Shown: positions 55,850 through 64,000, numbered from the stretch's first letter. The stretch: DNA of 64,000 nt from Bradyrhizobium elkanii WSM2783 (GCF_000472865.1 NZ_AXAP01000007.1:62788-126787), one strand, 5' to 3'. The notes: generated by a model not told the origin, from the letters alone. Numbers and translations are program-made.

Positions 55850-55890
55850 GTCATTCCGGGGCGCGCGTAAGCGCGAGCCCGGAATGACGG
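55850..55890. repeat. Palindrome GTCATTCCGGGG...CCCGGAATGACGG
   Basis: A perfect outer 12-bp stem with a GCGCGCGTAAGCGCGAG loop. Same family as 23289, 31701, 43461. Between hss and arsC 3' ends it may also terminate both transcripts. Confidence 0.85.
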
Positions 55891-55914
55891 AAGCTACTTT
55901 TGCGAGGCCGTAAT

Positions 55915-56319
55915 TTATCTGCGGCCTTCAACGACCTCGCCATCTTCCTTCACGAAACGTCCGACCGGATTCTCCAGAAGGTCGATGACCGCCTCGGACG
56001 GCCGGCAAAGCCGCACGCCCTTCAGCGTGACCACGATGGGGCGGTTGATCAGGATGGGATGCGCCATCATGAAATCCAGCAATTCGTCGTCCGACCATTT
56101 CGGATCATCGAGGCCAAGTTCCTTGCAGGGCGTGCCCTTCTCACGCAGCAGGGCGCGCGTCGGGATGCCCATCGCGGCGATCAGCTCCTTGAGCTTCTCG
56201 CGCGACGGCGGCGTCTTGAGATATTCGACGATGATGGGATCAACGCCGCTCTGCCGGATCATCGCAAGCGTGTTGCGGGACGTGCCGCAATCCGGGTTGT
56301 GATAGATCGTGACCGTCAT
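55915..56319 (-). CDS. arsC: Arsenate reductase, glutaredoxin-dependent ArsC family
   Basis: Reduces arsenate to arsenite with glutathione and glutaredoxin. Length 134 residues. Catalytic Cys11 is in MTVTIYHNPDCGTSRNTLAM, then LKTPPSREKLKELIAAMGIP, LREKGTPCKELGLDD and MMAHPILINRPIVVTLKGVR (the R-P substrate loop), all as in E. coli plasmid ArsC. Its start overlaps the acr3 stop by 4 bases, so they are coupled. It is the last gene of the minus-strand arm of the arsenic island; a second arsenate reductase of a different family is upstream. Confidence 0.93.
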   Translation of the reverse strand: MTVTIYHNPDCGTSRNTLAMIRQSGVDPIIVEYLKTPPSREKLKELIAAMGIPTRALLREKGTPCKELGLDDPKWSDDELLDFMMAHPILINRPIVVTLKGVRLCRPSEAVIDLLENPVGRFVKEDGEVVEGRR

Positions 56320-57371
56320 TGCCGCGCCTCCACTGCCGGCGCCGACGCAGCGGCTCCGGCTTCATACCAACCCCTCGTCGCCTTCACGATGCGGACCACC
56401 GAGAGCATCACCGGCACCTCGACGAGAACGCCGACCACCGTAGCCAGCGCCGCTCCGGAGTCGAGACCGAACAGGCTGATCGCGGCAGCAACGGCCAGTT
56501 CGAAGAAGTTGCTGGCTCCGATCAGAGCAGCCGGCGCGGCCACGCACCAAGCGACGCCGAAACGCCGGCTGAGCCAGTACGCAAGACCCGCATTGAGGTA
56601 GACCTGGATCAGGATCGGCACAGCGAGGATCGCGATAACGACCGGCTGCTTGATGATCTGCTCGCCCTGAAACCCGAACAGTAGGACCAGGGTTGCCAGC
56701 AAGGCGACGAGCGAGAGAGGCTGCAACATCCGCATGGTGCGCTCGAAGGCGCCGCCGCCGGCACGCAGCAGCGCGCTCCGCCAGAGCTGCGCGACGATCA
56801 CAGGTACTACGATGTACAGCACCACCGAGAGCAACAACGTGCTCCACGGAACGGTGATCGACGCCACGCCCAGCAGGAGCCCCACCAGCGGCGCGAACAG
56901 GAACACCATGATCACGTCGTTCAGCGCGACTTGGCTGAGCGTGTAGTGAGGCTCGCCCTCGCAGAGATTGGACCACACGAACACCATCGCGGTACAGGGT
57001 GCAGCCGCCAGCAGGATTAGACCAGCGATGTAGGAGGGAATCTGTGCTGACGGCAGCAACGGCGCGAAGACATGCCCGATGAAGAACGACCCGAGCAGCG
57101 CCATCGAGAACGGCTTGACCGCCCAGTTGATGAACAGCGTGACGCCGACGCCCCGCCAGTGCTCGCGCACCTGCCCCAGCGCCCCGAAGTCGATCTTGAG
57201 CAACATCGGCACGATCATGAGCCAGATCAGCACCGCGACCGGCAAGTTCACCTTGGCGATCTCGGCCGCCGCCACCGCGCCAAAGAAGCCGGGCATGATG
57301 TGGCCGAGCGCGACGCCGGCCACAATGCAAAGCGCGACCCAGAGGGTCAGATACCGTTCGAAAATGCTCAT
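56316..57371 (-). CDS. acr3: Arsenite efflux permease, Acr3 family
   Basis: Ten-helix inner-membrane exporter of As(III). Length 351 residues. MSIFERYLTLWVALCIVAGV opens it; NLPVAVLIWLMIVPMLLKID and ILLAAAPCTAMVFVWSNLCE (conserved Cys129-like residue essential in Acr3) and GASNFFELAVAAAISLFGLD with the Glu are diagnostic. The tail is Ala-rich. Lies between two arsC genes: three bases after the thioredoxin-type arsC and overlapping the glutaredoxin-type arsC. There is no separate arsA. Confidence 0.96.
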   Translation of the reverse strand: MSIFERYLTLWVALCIVAGVALGHIMPGFFGAVAAAEIAKVNLPVAVLIWLMIVPMLLKIDFGALGQVREHWRGVGVTLFINWAVKPFSMALLGSFFIGHVFAPLLPSAQIPSYIAGLILLAAAPCTAMVFVWSNLCEGEPHYTLSQVALNDVIMVFLFAPLVGLLLGVASITVPWSTLLLSVVLYIVVPVIVAQLWRSALLRAGGGAFERTMRMLQPLSLVALLATLVLLFGFQGEQIIKQPVVIAILAVPILIQVYLNAGLAYWLSRRFGVAWCVAAPAALIGASNFFELAVAAAISLFGLDSGAALATVVGVLVEVPVMLSVVRIVKATRGWYEAGAAASAPAVEARQ

Positions 57372-57374
57372 GTT

Positions 57375-57902
57375 TCAGGCCACGTCGTTTCTGGAGGATG
57401 TCGCGCCCTCGGATCGGCCGATCTCGCGCAGCTTGGTGCCTAGCGAGAGCTTGTCGATGCTCCGAAGCGGGAGACTGATGAAGGTGCCGATCCGATTCTT
57501 GAGATAGCGGAACGCAGTCATGAACGCTGCCTGCTTTTCCAGTTCTGTGCCGAGGGCCGCGGCGGGGTCCTCGATGCCCCAGTGCGCGGTCATCGGCTGG
57601 CCGGACCAGATGGGGCAGGTTTCGCCAGCAGCGTTGTCACAGACGGTAAAGACGAAATCCATCACCGGCGCATCGGGAGCGGCGAACTTCAGCCAGCTTT
57701 TCGAGCGCATGCCGCCTGTCGGATAGTCGAGGCTTTCGAGAGTGTGCAGCGCCAGCGGGTGCACCGCGCCCTTCGGTGCGCTGCCGGCGGAAAAAGCCCT
57801 GAAACGGTCGGCCCCGTCCTTCCGCAGGATCGATTCCGCCATGATCGAGCGCGCCGAGTTGCCGGTGCAGAGGAACAGAACATTGTAGAGGTTGTCAGCC
57901 AC
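57375..57902 (-). CDS. arsC: Arsenate reductase, thioredoxin-coupled LMW phosphatase family
   Basis: A second arsenate reductase of unrelated fold. GTG start at 57902 gives MADNLYNVLFLCTGNSARSI; the longer frame overlaps arsR and is not credible. The P-loop CTGNSARS is the active site, then FSAGSAPKGAVHPLALHTLE, DFVFTVCDNAAGETCPIWSG (the Cys pair for the thioredoxin relay) and HWGIEDPAAALGTELEKQAA. Length 175 residues including a C-terminal extension of about 40 residues. The start overlaps the arsR stop by 8 bases. Confidence 0.9.
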   Translation of the reverse strand: MADNLYNVLFLCTGNSARSIMAESILRKDGADRFRAFSAGSAPKGAVHPLALHTLESLDYPTGGMRSKSWLKFAAPDAPVMDFVFTVCDNAAGETCPIWSGQPMTAHWGIEDPAAALGTELEKQAAFMTAFRYLKNRIGTFISLPLRSIDKLSLGTKLREIGRSEGATSSRNDVA

Positions 57903-58257
57903 GGGTTCGCTCGTTTCGCTTTGGAGAACAACAGGACTGCAGACTTTCGACGACCGGCGCGCAGACCTCCGGTCGTCCGTCGCAGCAATCCCGGAGGAGA
58001 AACACGGCGACGTCGCGAAACTCACCGAGGTTGGCGCGGTAGACGATTGAGCGACTATGCCGCTCGGAAGTCACGAGGCGCGCTCGGGTCAAAATCGACA
58101 GATGCGCCGACAGGGTGTTCGGCGGAACTTCCAGCAGGCGGGCAAGATCGCCAGCCGCGAGGCCGTCAGGCTCATGCCTGACCAATGTACGGAAGGCCTC
58201 CAGGCGGGTCGATTGCGAGAGCGCCGCAAGGGCCAAGACTGCTTCTTCCGTTTCCAT
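57895..58257 (-). CDS. arsR: ArsR-family arsenic-responsive repressor, minus-strand arm
   Basis: Represses the ars genes until As(III) binds. From METEEAVLALAALSQSTRLE it has 120 residues: winged HTH with GLAAGDLARLLEVPPNTLSA, HLSILTRARLVTSERHSRSI, and a C-terminal Cys cluster RDCCDGRPEVCAP plus SLQSCCSPKRN, as in ArsR types sensing arsenite through Cys at the C-terminus. A longer frame was discarded. It is the first gene of the minus arm (arsR-arsC-acr3-arsC) and overlaps arsC by 8 bases. A TTTCCATA-N10-TATGGAAA dyad overlaps its own start. Confidence 0.9.
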   Translation of the reverse strand: METEEAVLALAALSQSTRLEAFRTLVRHEPDGLAAGDLARLLEVPPNTLSAHLSILTRARLVTSERHSRSIVYRANLGEFRDVAVFLLRDCCDGRPEVCAPVVESLQSCCSPKRNERTRG

Positions 58258-58351
58258 ATATCCAGATTTATGGAAATATTGGACCAAGTCAACCAGATTC
58301 AGAACCCTGGAGACCGGAGGGTTGCTCGCTATTTCGAATATACTAGAAATA
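58251..58351. promoter_or_regulatory. Divergent ars operator region with two dyads
   Basis: TTTCCATA (58251-58258) and TATGGAAA (58269-58276) are exact complements 10 bases apart, covering the minus arsR start. TATTTC (58330-58335) and GAAATA (58346-58351) are also 10 bases apart, nearer the plus arsR. The identical spacing suggests one-turn-apart half-sites for the two ArsR repressors. Confidence 0.55.
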
Positions 58352-58391
58352 TAGTTTGACAAAGAGGCCAGTCGCGCTCATCCTTTCCGCC

Positions 58392-58709
58392 ATGAAGCTC
58401 GACGAAGCAGCAGCCCGCCTCGAAGCGCTGGGCAACCCCACCAGGCTGAAAATCTATCGCGCGCTGGTCCGCGCAGGGCGTGCAGGCATGCCGGTCGGGC
58501 GCCTGCAGGAGCGGCTCAAGATTCCGGCGTCGACACTGTCGCACCACATCAAGGCGCTGGTCTCCGTCGGTCTGATCTCGCAGGTGCGCGAGGGCACGAC
58601 ACTGGCTTGCCACGCCGAATACGACACGATGCAGGGCTTGGTGGATTTCCTCGTTGCTGAATGCTGCATCGACGAGACCCAATGCAAAGACGCTCAGACG
58701 GCGGCCTGA
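58392..58709 (+). CDS. arsR: ArsR-family regulator, plus-strand arm
   Basis: From MKLDEAAARLEALGNPTRLK it has 105 residues. The HTH is PVGRLQERLKIPASTLSHHI, KALVSVGLISQVREGTTLAC, and the C-terminus carries AECCIDETQCKDAQTAA, a different Cys arrangement from the minus-arm repressor. It probably controls the flavoprotein and MFS genes downstream and/or the divergent arm. Different from the other ArsR at most positions, so the two are distinct paralogues rather than a recent duplication. Confidence 0.88.
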   Translation: MKLDEAAARLEALGNPTRLKIYRALVRAGRAGMPVGRLQERLKIPASTLSHHIKALVSVGLISQVREGTTLACHAEYDTMQGLVDFLVAECCIDETQCKDAQTAA

Positions 58710-58758
58710 TTTTTTTTGCCCGATAATTCGGTAATTCTAGAAGGTTGGGAGAAGCAAA

Positions 58759-60126
58759 ATGAGCGCAGCAAAGACCGTCGCGATCATAGGAGCCGGACCC
58801 GTCGGCCTGGCGGCAGCCGCGCACGTGTTGGAGCGCGGCATGACGCCCGTCGTGCTCGAGTCCGGGCCAGAAGCGGGACATGCGGTCCGTCAATGGCAAC
58901 ACGTCCAGCTCTTTTCACCGTGGGAATACAACGTCGACCGGGCGGCCGCGCGGCTGCTCGCGCCAACTGGCTGGAATTCGCCGGACCCGCAGGTCTATCC
59001 GACCGGCGGCGAGCTCTTGGCACAGTACCTTGTCCCACTCGCGACGCGCACGCTCTTGAAGGACGTGATCCACACGTCGAGCCGCGTCAGCGCCGTTTCC
59101 CGTGTCGGCTTTGACAAGGCGAGGACGAAGGGCCGGGAGGCGGCTCCCTTCGAGATACGCTACCAGAACGGCAAAGGGCCCGAGACCCTGCGCGCCGATA
59201 CCGTCATCGACGCCTCCGGAACGTGGGCCTCGCCGAATCCCGCCGGCGCCAATGGCCTGCCGGCGATCGGCGAACGCGAAGCACAAGCGAGGATCGCCTA
59301 CGGCATGCCGGATGTGCTCGGGAGAGACCGTGAGCGCTACGCGGGCAAGATTGTCGCCGTGCTGGGCGCCGGACACTCGACGATCGGTACCCTGACCGAC
59401 CTGGCGACGCTTGCCCGTCAGATGCCGGACACCCGCCCGATCTGGCTGCTCCGGGGCAATGATCCGGCCAAGGCATTCGGGGGCGGCGCGAACGACAAGC
59501 TCGCTGCGCGCGGCGAACTCGGCACACACTTCGCATCGCTGGTCGCATCAGGTGAGGTACAGGTTGAGGCCGAATTTTCCGTCGCGGCGATCTCGCCAAG
59601 CGACGGCCGGCTTCGGATCGCGACGTCGTCAGCCTGCTGCGGACGCAGCGTCGTCGCCGACGAGCTGGTCATCGCAACCGGCTTCCGTCCGGACCTCTCC
59701 TTCCTCGGCGAGATTCGGCTCCGGCTCGATCCTGCGATCGAGGCGCCCGTCGCGCTCGCACCGCTGATCGATCCCAACGAGCACTCCTGCGGCACCGTGC
59801 GCCCGCATGGCGCGCGCGAACTGCAGCAGGACGATCCGGGCTTCTACCTCGCCGGCATGAAATCCTACGGCCGGGCGCCAACCTTCCTCATGATCACCGG
59901 CTACGAACAGGTGCGCTCGATCGCTGCCGATATCGCCGGCGACAAGGAAGCTGCCGAGCGCGTCGAACTCGAGCTCCCCGAAACCGGCGTCTGCACACGC
60001 GGCGGCGTAGAGGGCGCGGTCGCAGCATCCGGCTGCTGCGGAGGGCCGGCACCCGCCGGCATCGACGCCTGCTGTTCCGACGACGCTATCACGAAAGCCG
60101 CCGGCAAGCCGGGCTGCGGCTGCTAA
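58759..60126 (+). CDS. FAD-dependent oxidoreductase of the arsenic island (ArsO-like) with a Cys-rich tail
   Basis: A flavin monooxygenase- or thioredoxin-reductase-like protein, 455 residues. TVAIIGAGPVGLAAAAHVLE is the FAD site, DTVIDASGTWASP and KIVAVLGAGHSTIGTLTDLA the NADPH site, VIATGFRPDLSF follows. The last 35 residues hold six cysteines in three pairs (SGCCGGPAPA, DACCSDD, KPGCGC), a likely metal or arsenite binding tail, and an earlier pair is in TSSACCGRSVV. Members of this type lie in ars operons and may oxidise or reduce arsenicals (recalled, not proven). AAGCAAAATG weak ribosome site. Confidence 0.75.
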   Translation: MSAAKTVAIIGAGPVGLAAAAHVLERGMTPVVLESGPEAGHAVRQWQHVQLFSPWEYNVDRAAARLLAPTGWNSPDPQVYPTGGELLAQYLVPLATRTLLKDVIHTSSRVSAVSRVGFDKARTKGREAAPFEIRYQNGKGPETLRADTVIDASGTWASPNPAGANGLPAIGEREAQARIAYGMPDVLGRDRERYAGKIVAVLGAGHSTIGTLTDLATLARQMPDTRPIWLLRGNDPAKAFGGGANDKLAARGELGTHFASLVASGEVQVEAEFSVAAISPSDGRLRIATSSACCGRSVVADELVIATGFRPDLSFLGEIRLRLDPAIEAPVALAPLIDPNEHSCGTVRPHGARELQQDDPGFYLAGMKSYGRAPTFLMITGYEQVRSIAADIAGDKEAAERVELELPETGVCTRGGVEGAVAASGCCGGPAPAGIDACCSDDAITKAAGKPGCGC

Positions 60127-60136
60127 GGCCGCCCGC

Positions 60137-61294
60137 GTGAACGGACAACGCTTGCGGGTGGTTGCCGCGCTGGGGACCGCCCAGACGCTGGCCTGGGGAT
60201 CGAGCTACTATCTGCCGGCGATCCTGGCAGACCCCATTGCGCACGATCTCGGAATTTCGACCAACTGGTTCTTCGCCGCCTTCTCGGCCTCCCTGGTGAT
60301 CTCCGGATTATTGGGGCCGCGCGTCGGCCGCCAGATCGACCGCGTCGGAGGGAGGCAGGTCCTCTGTATCTCGAATGTGGTTTTTGCGGGCGGGCTCGCA
60401 TTGCTCGGCGCATCGGCCTCGGTGTGGATGATGTCGGTGGCCTGGCTCCTGCTTGGCATCGGCATGGGCCTTGGGCTCTACGACGCGGCGTTCGGCGCGC
60501 TGGGACGCATCTACGGCAGCGACGCGCGCGCCTCGATCACCGGCATCACGCTGATTGCCGGCTTTGCCAGCACGGTCGGCTGGCCGCTGAGTTCATTCGG
60601 GCTCGAGACGATCGGTTGGCGGGAAACCTGCTACGCCTGGGCGATCGCGCACATCGTGATCGGTCTACCCCTCAATCTCGCGCTGCCCAGCACGGCAAAG
60701 CCGGTCCGTTCAGAAGGACCCGTGGCGAAGCCGCATATTACGATCGACCGCACCATGGTTCTGCTCTCATTCGCGTTCGCGGCCGCCTGGACGGTGACAT
60801 CGGCGATGGCGGCGCATCTGCCGCGGATCGTCGAAGCATTCGGCGCGACGCCAGCGCAGGCGGTGTTTGCCGGCATGATGATCGGACCCGCGCAGGTCGC
60901 AGCCCGTGTGATGGAAGCGAGCCTTCTTAGTCGTTTTCATCCGCTCGTCTCGACACGGCTTGCCTGTATCACTCATCCGATCGGAGCGTGCGTAATCGGT
61001 ATTTTCGGCGGTGGTGCTGCCGGCGTCTTCGCTCTGCTACATGGGGCCGGCAATGGTATTCTGACCATTGCACGAGGAACGCTCCCATTGGCGATTTTCG
61101 GACCGGAGAACTACGCCTATCGACTTGGATTGATCGGCGCACCATCCCGCATTTGCCAAGCATTGGCGCCCCTTGGATTCGGACTGCTCATAGACACTCT
61201 TGGCCGATCGATAGTGATTGTGTCGGCCGGACTGAGCCTTTCGGCACTGATAGCACTCTTGTCGCTGCGCCAATCTTCGGCGGTCAAAGCGTGA
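60137..61294 (+). CDS. MFS-type exporter of the arsenic island (ArsK/ArsJ-like group uncertain)
   Basis: GTG start 11 bases after the flavoprotein stop. Length 385 residues, 12 helices, with WGSSYYLPAILADPIAHDLG near the N-terminus, RQIDRVGGRQVLCISNVVF as the MFS loop 2-3 motif, and GGGAAGVFALLHGAGNGILT in the second half. The place in an ars operon suggests export of an arsenical (As(III), organic or As-sugar phosphate), but the transported species cannot be read from the sequence. It is the last gene of the plus arm. Confidence 0.75.
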   Translation: MNGQRLRVVAALGTAQTLAWGSSYYLPAILADPIAHDLGISTNWFFAAFSASLVISGLLGPRVGRQIDRVGGRQVLCISNVVFAGGLALLGASASVWMMSVAWLLLGIGMGLGLYDAAFGALGRIYGSDARASITGITLIAGFASTVGWPLSSFGLETIGWRETCYAWAIAHIVIGLPLNLALPSTAKPVRSEGPVAKPHITIDRTMVLLSFAFAAAWTVTSAMAAHLPRIVEAFGATPAQAVFAGMMIGPAQVAARVMEASLLSRFHPLVSTRLACITHPIGACVIGIFGGGAAGVFALLHGAGNGILTIARGTLPLAIFGPENYAYRLGLIGAPSRICQALAPLGFGLLIDTLGRSIVIVSAGLSLSALIALLSLRQSSAVKA

Positions 61295-61330
61295 TGATTT
61301 TTGTTCGAATCGGCGTGACCGCAGTCGTTC

Positions 61331-61460
61331 ACCTCTCCCATAGGGAGAGGTCGGCGCGCAGCGCCGGGTGAGGGGTTACGGTTCCTCGATGAAGCTCATC
61401 CCCCCTCACCTGGATCGCATCTCACGATGCGATCCGACCTCTCCCCGATGGGGAGAGGTA
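61331..61460. repeat. Composite palindrome after the MFS gene
   Basis: ACCTCTCCCATAGGGAGAGGT at the left and ACCTCTCCCCGATGGGGAGAGGT at the right, with CGGGTGAGGGG and CCCCTCACC and GGATCGCATC/GATGCGATCC inside: a nested palindrome of the CCTCTCCC/GGGAGAGG family. Confidence 0.8.
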
Positions 61461-61642
61461 AGGCACTTCCAGCGTGGCGCCAACTCGACCTGATCTCATC
61501 ACGCCTAAAGCGACAGCGCAGCCGCCCGTGGATAGCGCCGCCTGATCGGTGATCCGTGACGCATGCCGGGCCGGCGCTGCGGCCAACGAGGTCATGCGCG
61601 GCCTCGCGCCGCGCATGCACGCTTCGCCTCGGTTGGCCAAGA

Positions 61643-61673
61643 CGTCATGGCCGGGTCAAGCCCGGCCATGACG
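61643..61673. repeat. Perfect palindrome CGTCATGGCCGGGTCAAGCC...
   Basis: CGTCATGGCCGGG pairs exactly with CCCGGCCATGACG around TCAAG. A short hairpin before the decarboxylase 3' end. Confidence 0.8.
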
Positions 61674-61702
61674 AAGCCGCGAGGGTCAGGCGCCGCCTCC
61701 GG

Positions 61703-62443
61703 TCATTTCGCCATGTAATCGAACGCCACCGTGCCGAGCCCGAGCGTCAGGTCCGCCTTGAAATGCAGGGCGGAGACGACCTCGCGGACCGGAAGCCGCG
61801 CGACGTCGCAGAGCGCGTGTGGAAACAGGCCGAGAGCGGCAGGGCCGGTCCAGGATTCCTTCAGCGTGATCTCTTCGAGATTGAAGCGCACGAGCTCGCA
61901 GATGCGCGGGCTGCCGTCGACATGCGGGATGATCTTCAGGATGAAGTTCGGCGCCTTCATGCCCTTCAGTACGGTATCATGATCGACCGGACGGTGTTTG
62001 TAGCCCATAGTAGCGGAAGCGCAGAGCACCGAGCCGTAATGCAGGGAGCCGACCAGCACGTCGCTCTCGACCTCGATCTTCGGCCTCGCCAGTTTCTTCG
62101 GGAATCCCCATAGCTCGCGGCCGCCGGCGATCGGCCCTTCGTCGTCCAGATACATCGCGTGGGTGTAAGCCCCCTCCTCCCCTTTGAAGCGAACCGGGAT
62201 CACCTGGCCGGTCTCGGTGTAGTCGCCAAAGCCGGTGGAGTCGGGCATCCGGATGAATTCGTATTTCACCACGGGCTCGGCGACCTCGAGCGGCTCGGGC
62301 ACCACGGCGGCGAGCGCTTCGGGATCGGTCCTGTAGGTGATGACGAAATATTCTCGGTTGAAGAAGCGATAGGGCCCCGGCGGAAACGCGGGGCTGGTGA
62401 GCGGCATCGAATAGGCACTTCGCCTGACATCGTCGATCTTCAT
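61703..62443 (-). CDS. adc: Acetoacetate decarboxylase family enzyme
   Basis: Decarboxylates acetoacetate to acetone, or acts on a related beta-keto acid. Length 246 residues, as in clostridial Adc. The Schiff-base Lys is in [20 protein letters not shown] (about residue 118, cf. Lys115 of Clostridium), with [13 protein letters not shown] and [20 protein letters not shown] before it. [20 protein letters not shown] is the N-terminal signature. It stands alone on the minus strand; no CoA-transferase or hydroxybutyrate genes are near. Confidence 0.88.
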   Translation of the reverse strand: MKIDDVRRSAYSMPLTSPAFPPGPYRFFNREYFVITYRTDPEALAAVVPEPLEVAEPVVKYEFIRMPDSTGFGDYTETGQVIPVRFKGEEGAYTHAMYLDDEGPIAGGRELWGFPKKLARPKIEVESDVLVGSLHYGSVLCASATMGYKHRPVDHDTVLKGMKAPNFILKIIPHVDGSPRICELVRFNLEEITLKESWTGPAALGLFPHALCDVARLPVREVVSALHFKADLTLGLGTVAFDYMAK

Positions 62444-62568
62444 CTGCTGACCCCAAAGGTTGTTGGCGTGTCGTTGGCAGATCGCGATTATGCGGCGACA
62501 GAGGGACGCAGGCGAGACCGTAAATTCGGCAGGATCCGTTCAGGCCGATCCCGGGCAATGAGAGGACA

Positions 62569-62895
62569 TCACTTTTTCTGGACCGGCGGAGCGGTCTTCT
62601 CTGCGGGCGCCGGTGGCAGCGCGGGCTGTGCACCGGTCTTCTGCGCGTCCGGGTCGGGACGTGCGGGCTCGGGCGCCGGCGTGGTCGGCCGCTCGCCGCC
62701 TGGCTTTGACTCGGCTGGCTTCGTCTGCGGCTCGGGCGGGGAAGACTGCACTGGCGGCGTCGCCTGCGCCACCTCCTCAGATTGACGCGCTGCAATCTCC
62801 ACCAGCGAAGCGGTCGAAATCACCAGTCCGCCCACAAACAGGGCGGATGCGATCAGAAGATCCTTCCGGTAGCTGCGCTGCCTGTCGGTCGCCAT
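62569..62895 (-). CDS. Membrane-anchored Pro/Glu-rich protein, 108 aa
   Basis: MATDRQRSYRKDLLIASALF then VGGLVISTASLVEIA: one membrane helix at about residues 14-36 with a short cytosolic basic end. The other 65 residues are Pro-, Ala- and Glu-rich (PPVQSSPPEPQTKPAESKPG, then GERPTTPAPEPARPDPDAQK) and disordered, likely periplasmic. Function unknown; such proteins are widespread in Bradyrhizobium without a role. Confidence 0.55.
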   Translation of the reverse strand: MATDRQRSYRKDLLIASALFVGGLVISTASLVEIAARQSEEVAQATPPVQSSPPEPQTKPAESKPGGERPTTPAPEPARPDPDAQKTGAQPALPPAPAEKTAPPVQKK

Positions 62896-63033
62896 CTCGT
62901 TCTACCCGCGTCATTGTCTGCGGGTTCAACGATTCCAGCGAGACCTGGTTCCGCGCGCGGGGCAACGGGAACTGTACCGACCTGGGGCGTGTAGTCCTGG
63001 ATCGAGGCGCTGCGAGAACGCGTTCGATGCCTG

Positions 63034-64000
63034 CTATTCCTCTGGCTGCGGCGCGAATGCGGGAATTGCTGGGGCGCGGGATTGCCCGGGATAGCTGAGA
63101 TCCACGACATTATCCGCAGCGCCAAGGACGGATCTTCGATGTGTGATGGCCAGCACCGTCACATCGCGAACCAGGGTACGAACGTGGTTCATGATGTCCC
63201 GCTCGGTCGCGTCATCGAGCGCAGAGCTCGCTTCGTCGAGGAAAAGAACGGTTGGATTGCCATACAAAGCACGGGCGATCGCGATGCGCTGGCGCTCTCC
63301 GCCCGACAGCTTCAGGCCACGTTCGCCGACCTTGGTCTCGAAGCCCTCCGGGAGCGCATCGATGAAAGACAGGATAGCCGCCTTTTCCGAGACGTCGCGA
63401 AGCCGGGCCTCATCGCGAGGGCGGCCCAGAATGATGTTGTCCGCAAGGCTTTCGTTCAGCAGCGCGACGTCCTGAGGCACGACCGCTATGGCGCGGTACC
63501 AGTCGGCGCGTGCGATGCGCAGGAGGTCGATGTCGTCGACCAGAATGCGACCTGAATGCGGCTCGATGGATTTCAGCGCGAGCTTGAAGATGGTGGACTT
63601 TCCAGAGCCGGTCTCGCCTACGATAAACGTGATGGAGCCGCGGCTTGCCGTGAAGCTGATGCCATCGACCCCACGACCATTGCCGTAATCGTACCTGATA
63701 TCGTCGAAGGTGATGCGTCCCTCTCGGGGGACAAAGGTCTCTGCATGCGGCGATTCATTCTCTTCCGGAGCCCGCCACATGTCCGCGAGCGGAATGAGTT
63801 GCGCTCGGGAACGCGCGAAAACGTCCATCGTCTGGGCGATCATCTCGAACGGCAGGTTGAGCTGGAGCAACAGGGCGTTGAACAGCACGATATCGCCGAC
63901 CGTCGTCGCTCCGGCCTGATGGCGGGGCAGCAACAGCAGGAAATTGACGGCGAATTGGATCGAGAGACCCAGGCCCAGCAGGGCCGACGAGCCGGCGCGA
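63034..64000 (-). CDS. ABC transporter permease-ATPase (Atm1/HlyB type), N-terminus cut by the window
   Basis: The frame runs off the right edge, so the first membrane helices are missing. Present: the end of a transmembrane domain (LGLGLSIQFAVNFLLLLPRH, then TVGDIVLFNALLLQLNLPFE), linker, then the ATPase domain: Walker A ITFIVGETGSGKSTIFKLAL, Q-loop AVVPQDVALLNESLADNII, signature LKLSGGERQRIAIARALYGN, Walker B PTVLFLDEASSALDDATE and the His switch VLAITHRRSV. The half-transporter layout with GSGKST fits the Atm1/heavy-metal type exporters, but the substrate is unknown. Confidence 0.88.
   Translation of the reverse strand, partial: RAGSSALLGLGLSIQFAVNFLLLLPRHQAGATTVGDIVLFNALLLQLNLPFEMIAQTMDVFARSRAQLIPLADMWRAPEENESPHAETFVPREGRITFDDIRYDYGNGRGVDGISFTASRGSITFIVGETGSGKSTIFKLALKSIEPHSGRILVDDIDLLRIARADWYRAIAVVPQDVALLNESLADNIILGRPRDEARLRDVSEKAAILSFIDALPEGFETKVGERGLKLSGGERQRIAIARALYGNPTVLFLDEASSALDDATERDIMNHVRTLVRDVTVLAITHRRSVLGAADNVVDLSYPGQSRAPAIPAFAPQPEE

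Noticed and set aside
54115..55854. 579-residue minus frame opposite hss
   Set aside because: Antisense shadow of homospermidine synthase, with repeated Asp/Arg composition typical of such shadows.

Overview
The window looks like chromosomal DNA of a Bradyrhizobium or a close relative in the Nitrobacteraceae. The evidence is high G+C coding DNA, a CpdR regulator beside an N-formylglutamate amidohydrolase, an mmgR/suhB-type small RNA before a hisN-like gene, a ROSE-type leader on an hsp20 gene, an ornithine decarboxylase plus homospermidine synthase pair, and several families of intergenic palindromes. No 16S rRNA or species marker is present, so the genus is an inference.

Positions 1-9160 are an accessory and partly decayed stretch. 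It holds the 3' part of a metal-type sensor kinase, a lytic-transglycosylase-like protein, two small conserved genes, an orphan cytochrome b without its c1 partner, a wrecked GMC oxidoreductase with an internal inversion abutting an IS630 remnant, and several tiny genes or gene scraps.

Positions 9165-18340 hold a compact block of minus-strand genes that reads as one integrated element. In transcription order it has a tyrosine integrase, an unknown gene, an excisionase-like HTH protein, an MT-A70 methyltransferase, a zinc-ribbon peptide, a full-length DnaN-like sliding clamp, a small protein, a Toprim primase, an iron-sulfur SF2 helicase, a small protein, a terminase-small-subunit-like protein and a 61-residue protein. 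There are no capsid, tail or large-terminase genes, so the layout resembles a phage satellite. A 56-bp two-tier palindrome plus a third half-copy, inside the helicase gene, looks like an iteron origin. Next to the integrase lies a 3' tRNA-Ser scrap, and then a DUF3489-DUF2924-large serine recombinase cassette (18726-21212).

Positions 21467-48680 are mostly housekeeping DNA: tRNA-Val, cpdR, N-formylglutamate amidohydrolase, the small RNA, hisN, a broken LysR gene diverging from a TauE/SafE permease, a LysE exporter, a cyclase-TPR protein, a broken cytochrome c gene, a lysophospholipase-like hydrolase, hsp20, gltB-gltD (ammonia assimilation), an outer-membrane barrel, kdsD (KDO synthesis), an NfeD-SPFH membrane pair, hemH, a MAPEG protein and a NicO metal exporter with its DUF1007 partner. 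A gene-free stretch at 42458-43582 is packed with repeats.

Positions 48691-64000 hold an M3 oligopeptidase, a polyamine cluster (ornithine decarboxylase with a long structured leader, GNAT, a small membrane protein, RidA, homospermidine synthase), a divergent arsenic island (glutaredoxin-type arsC, acr3, thioredoxin-type arsC and arsR facing a second arsR, a flavoprotein with a Cys-rich tail and an MFS exporter), an acetoacetate decarboxylase, a Pro-rich anchored protein, and the 3' part of an ABC transporter cut by the window end.
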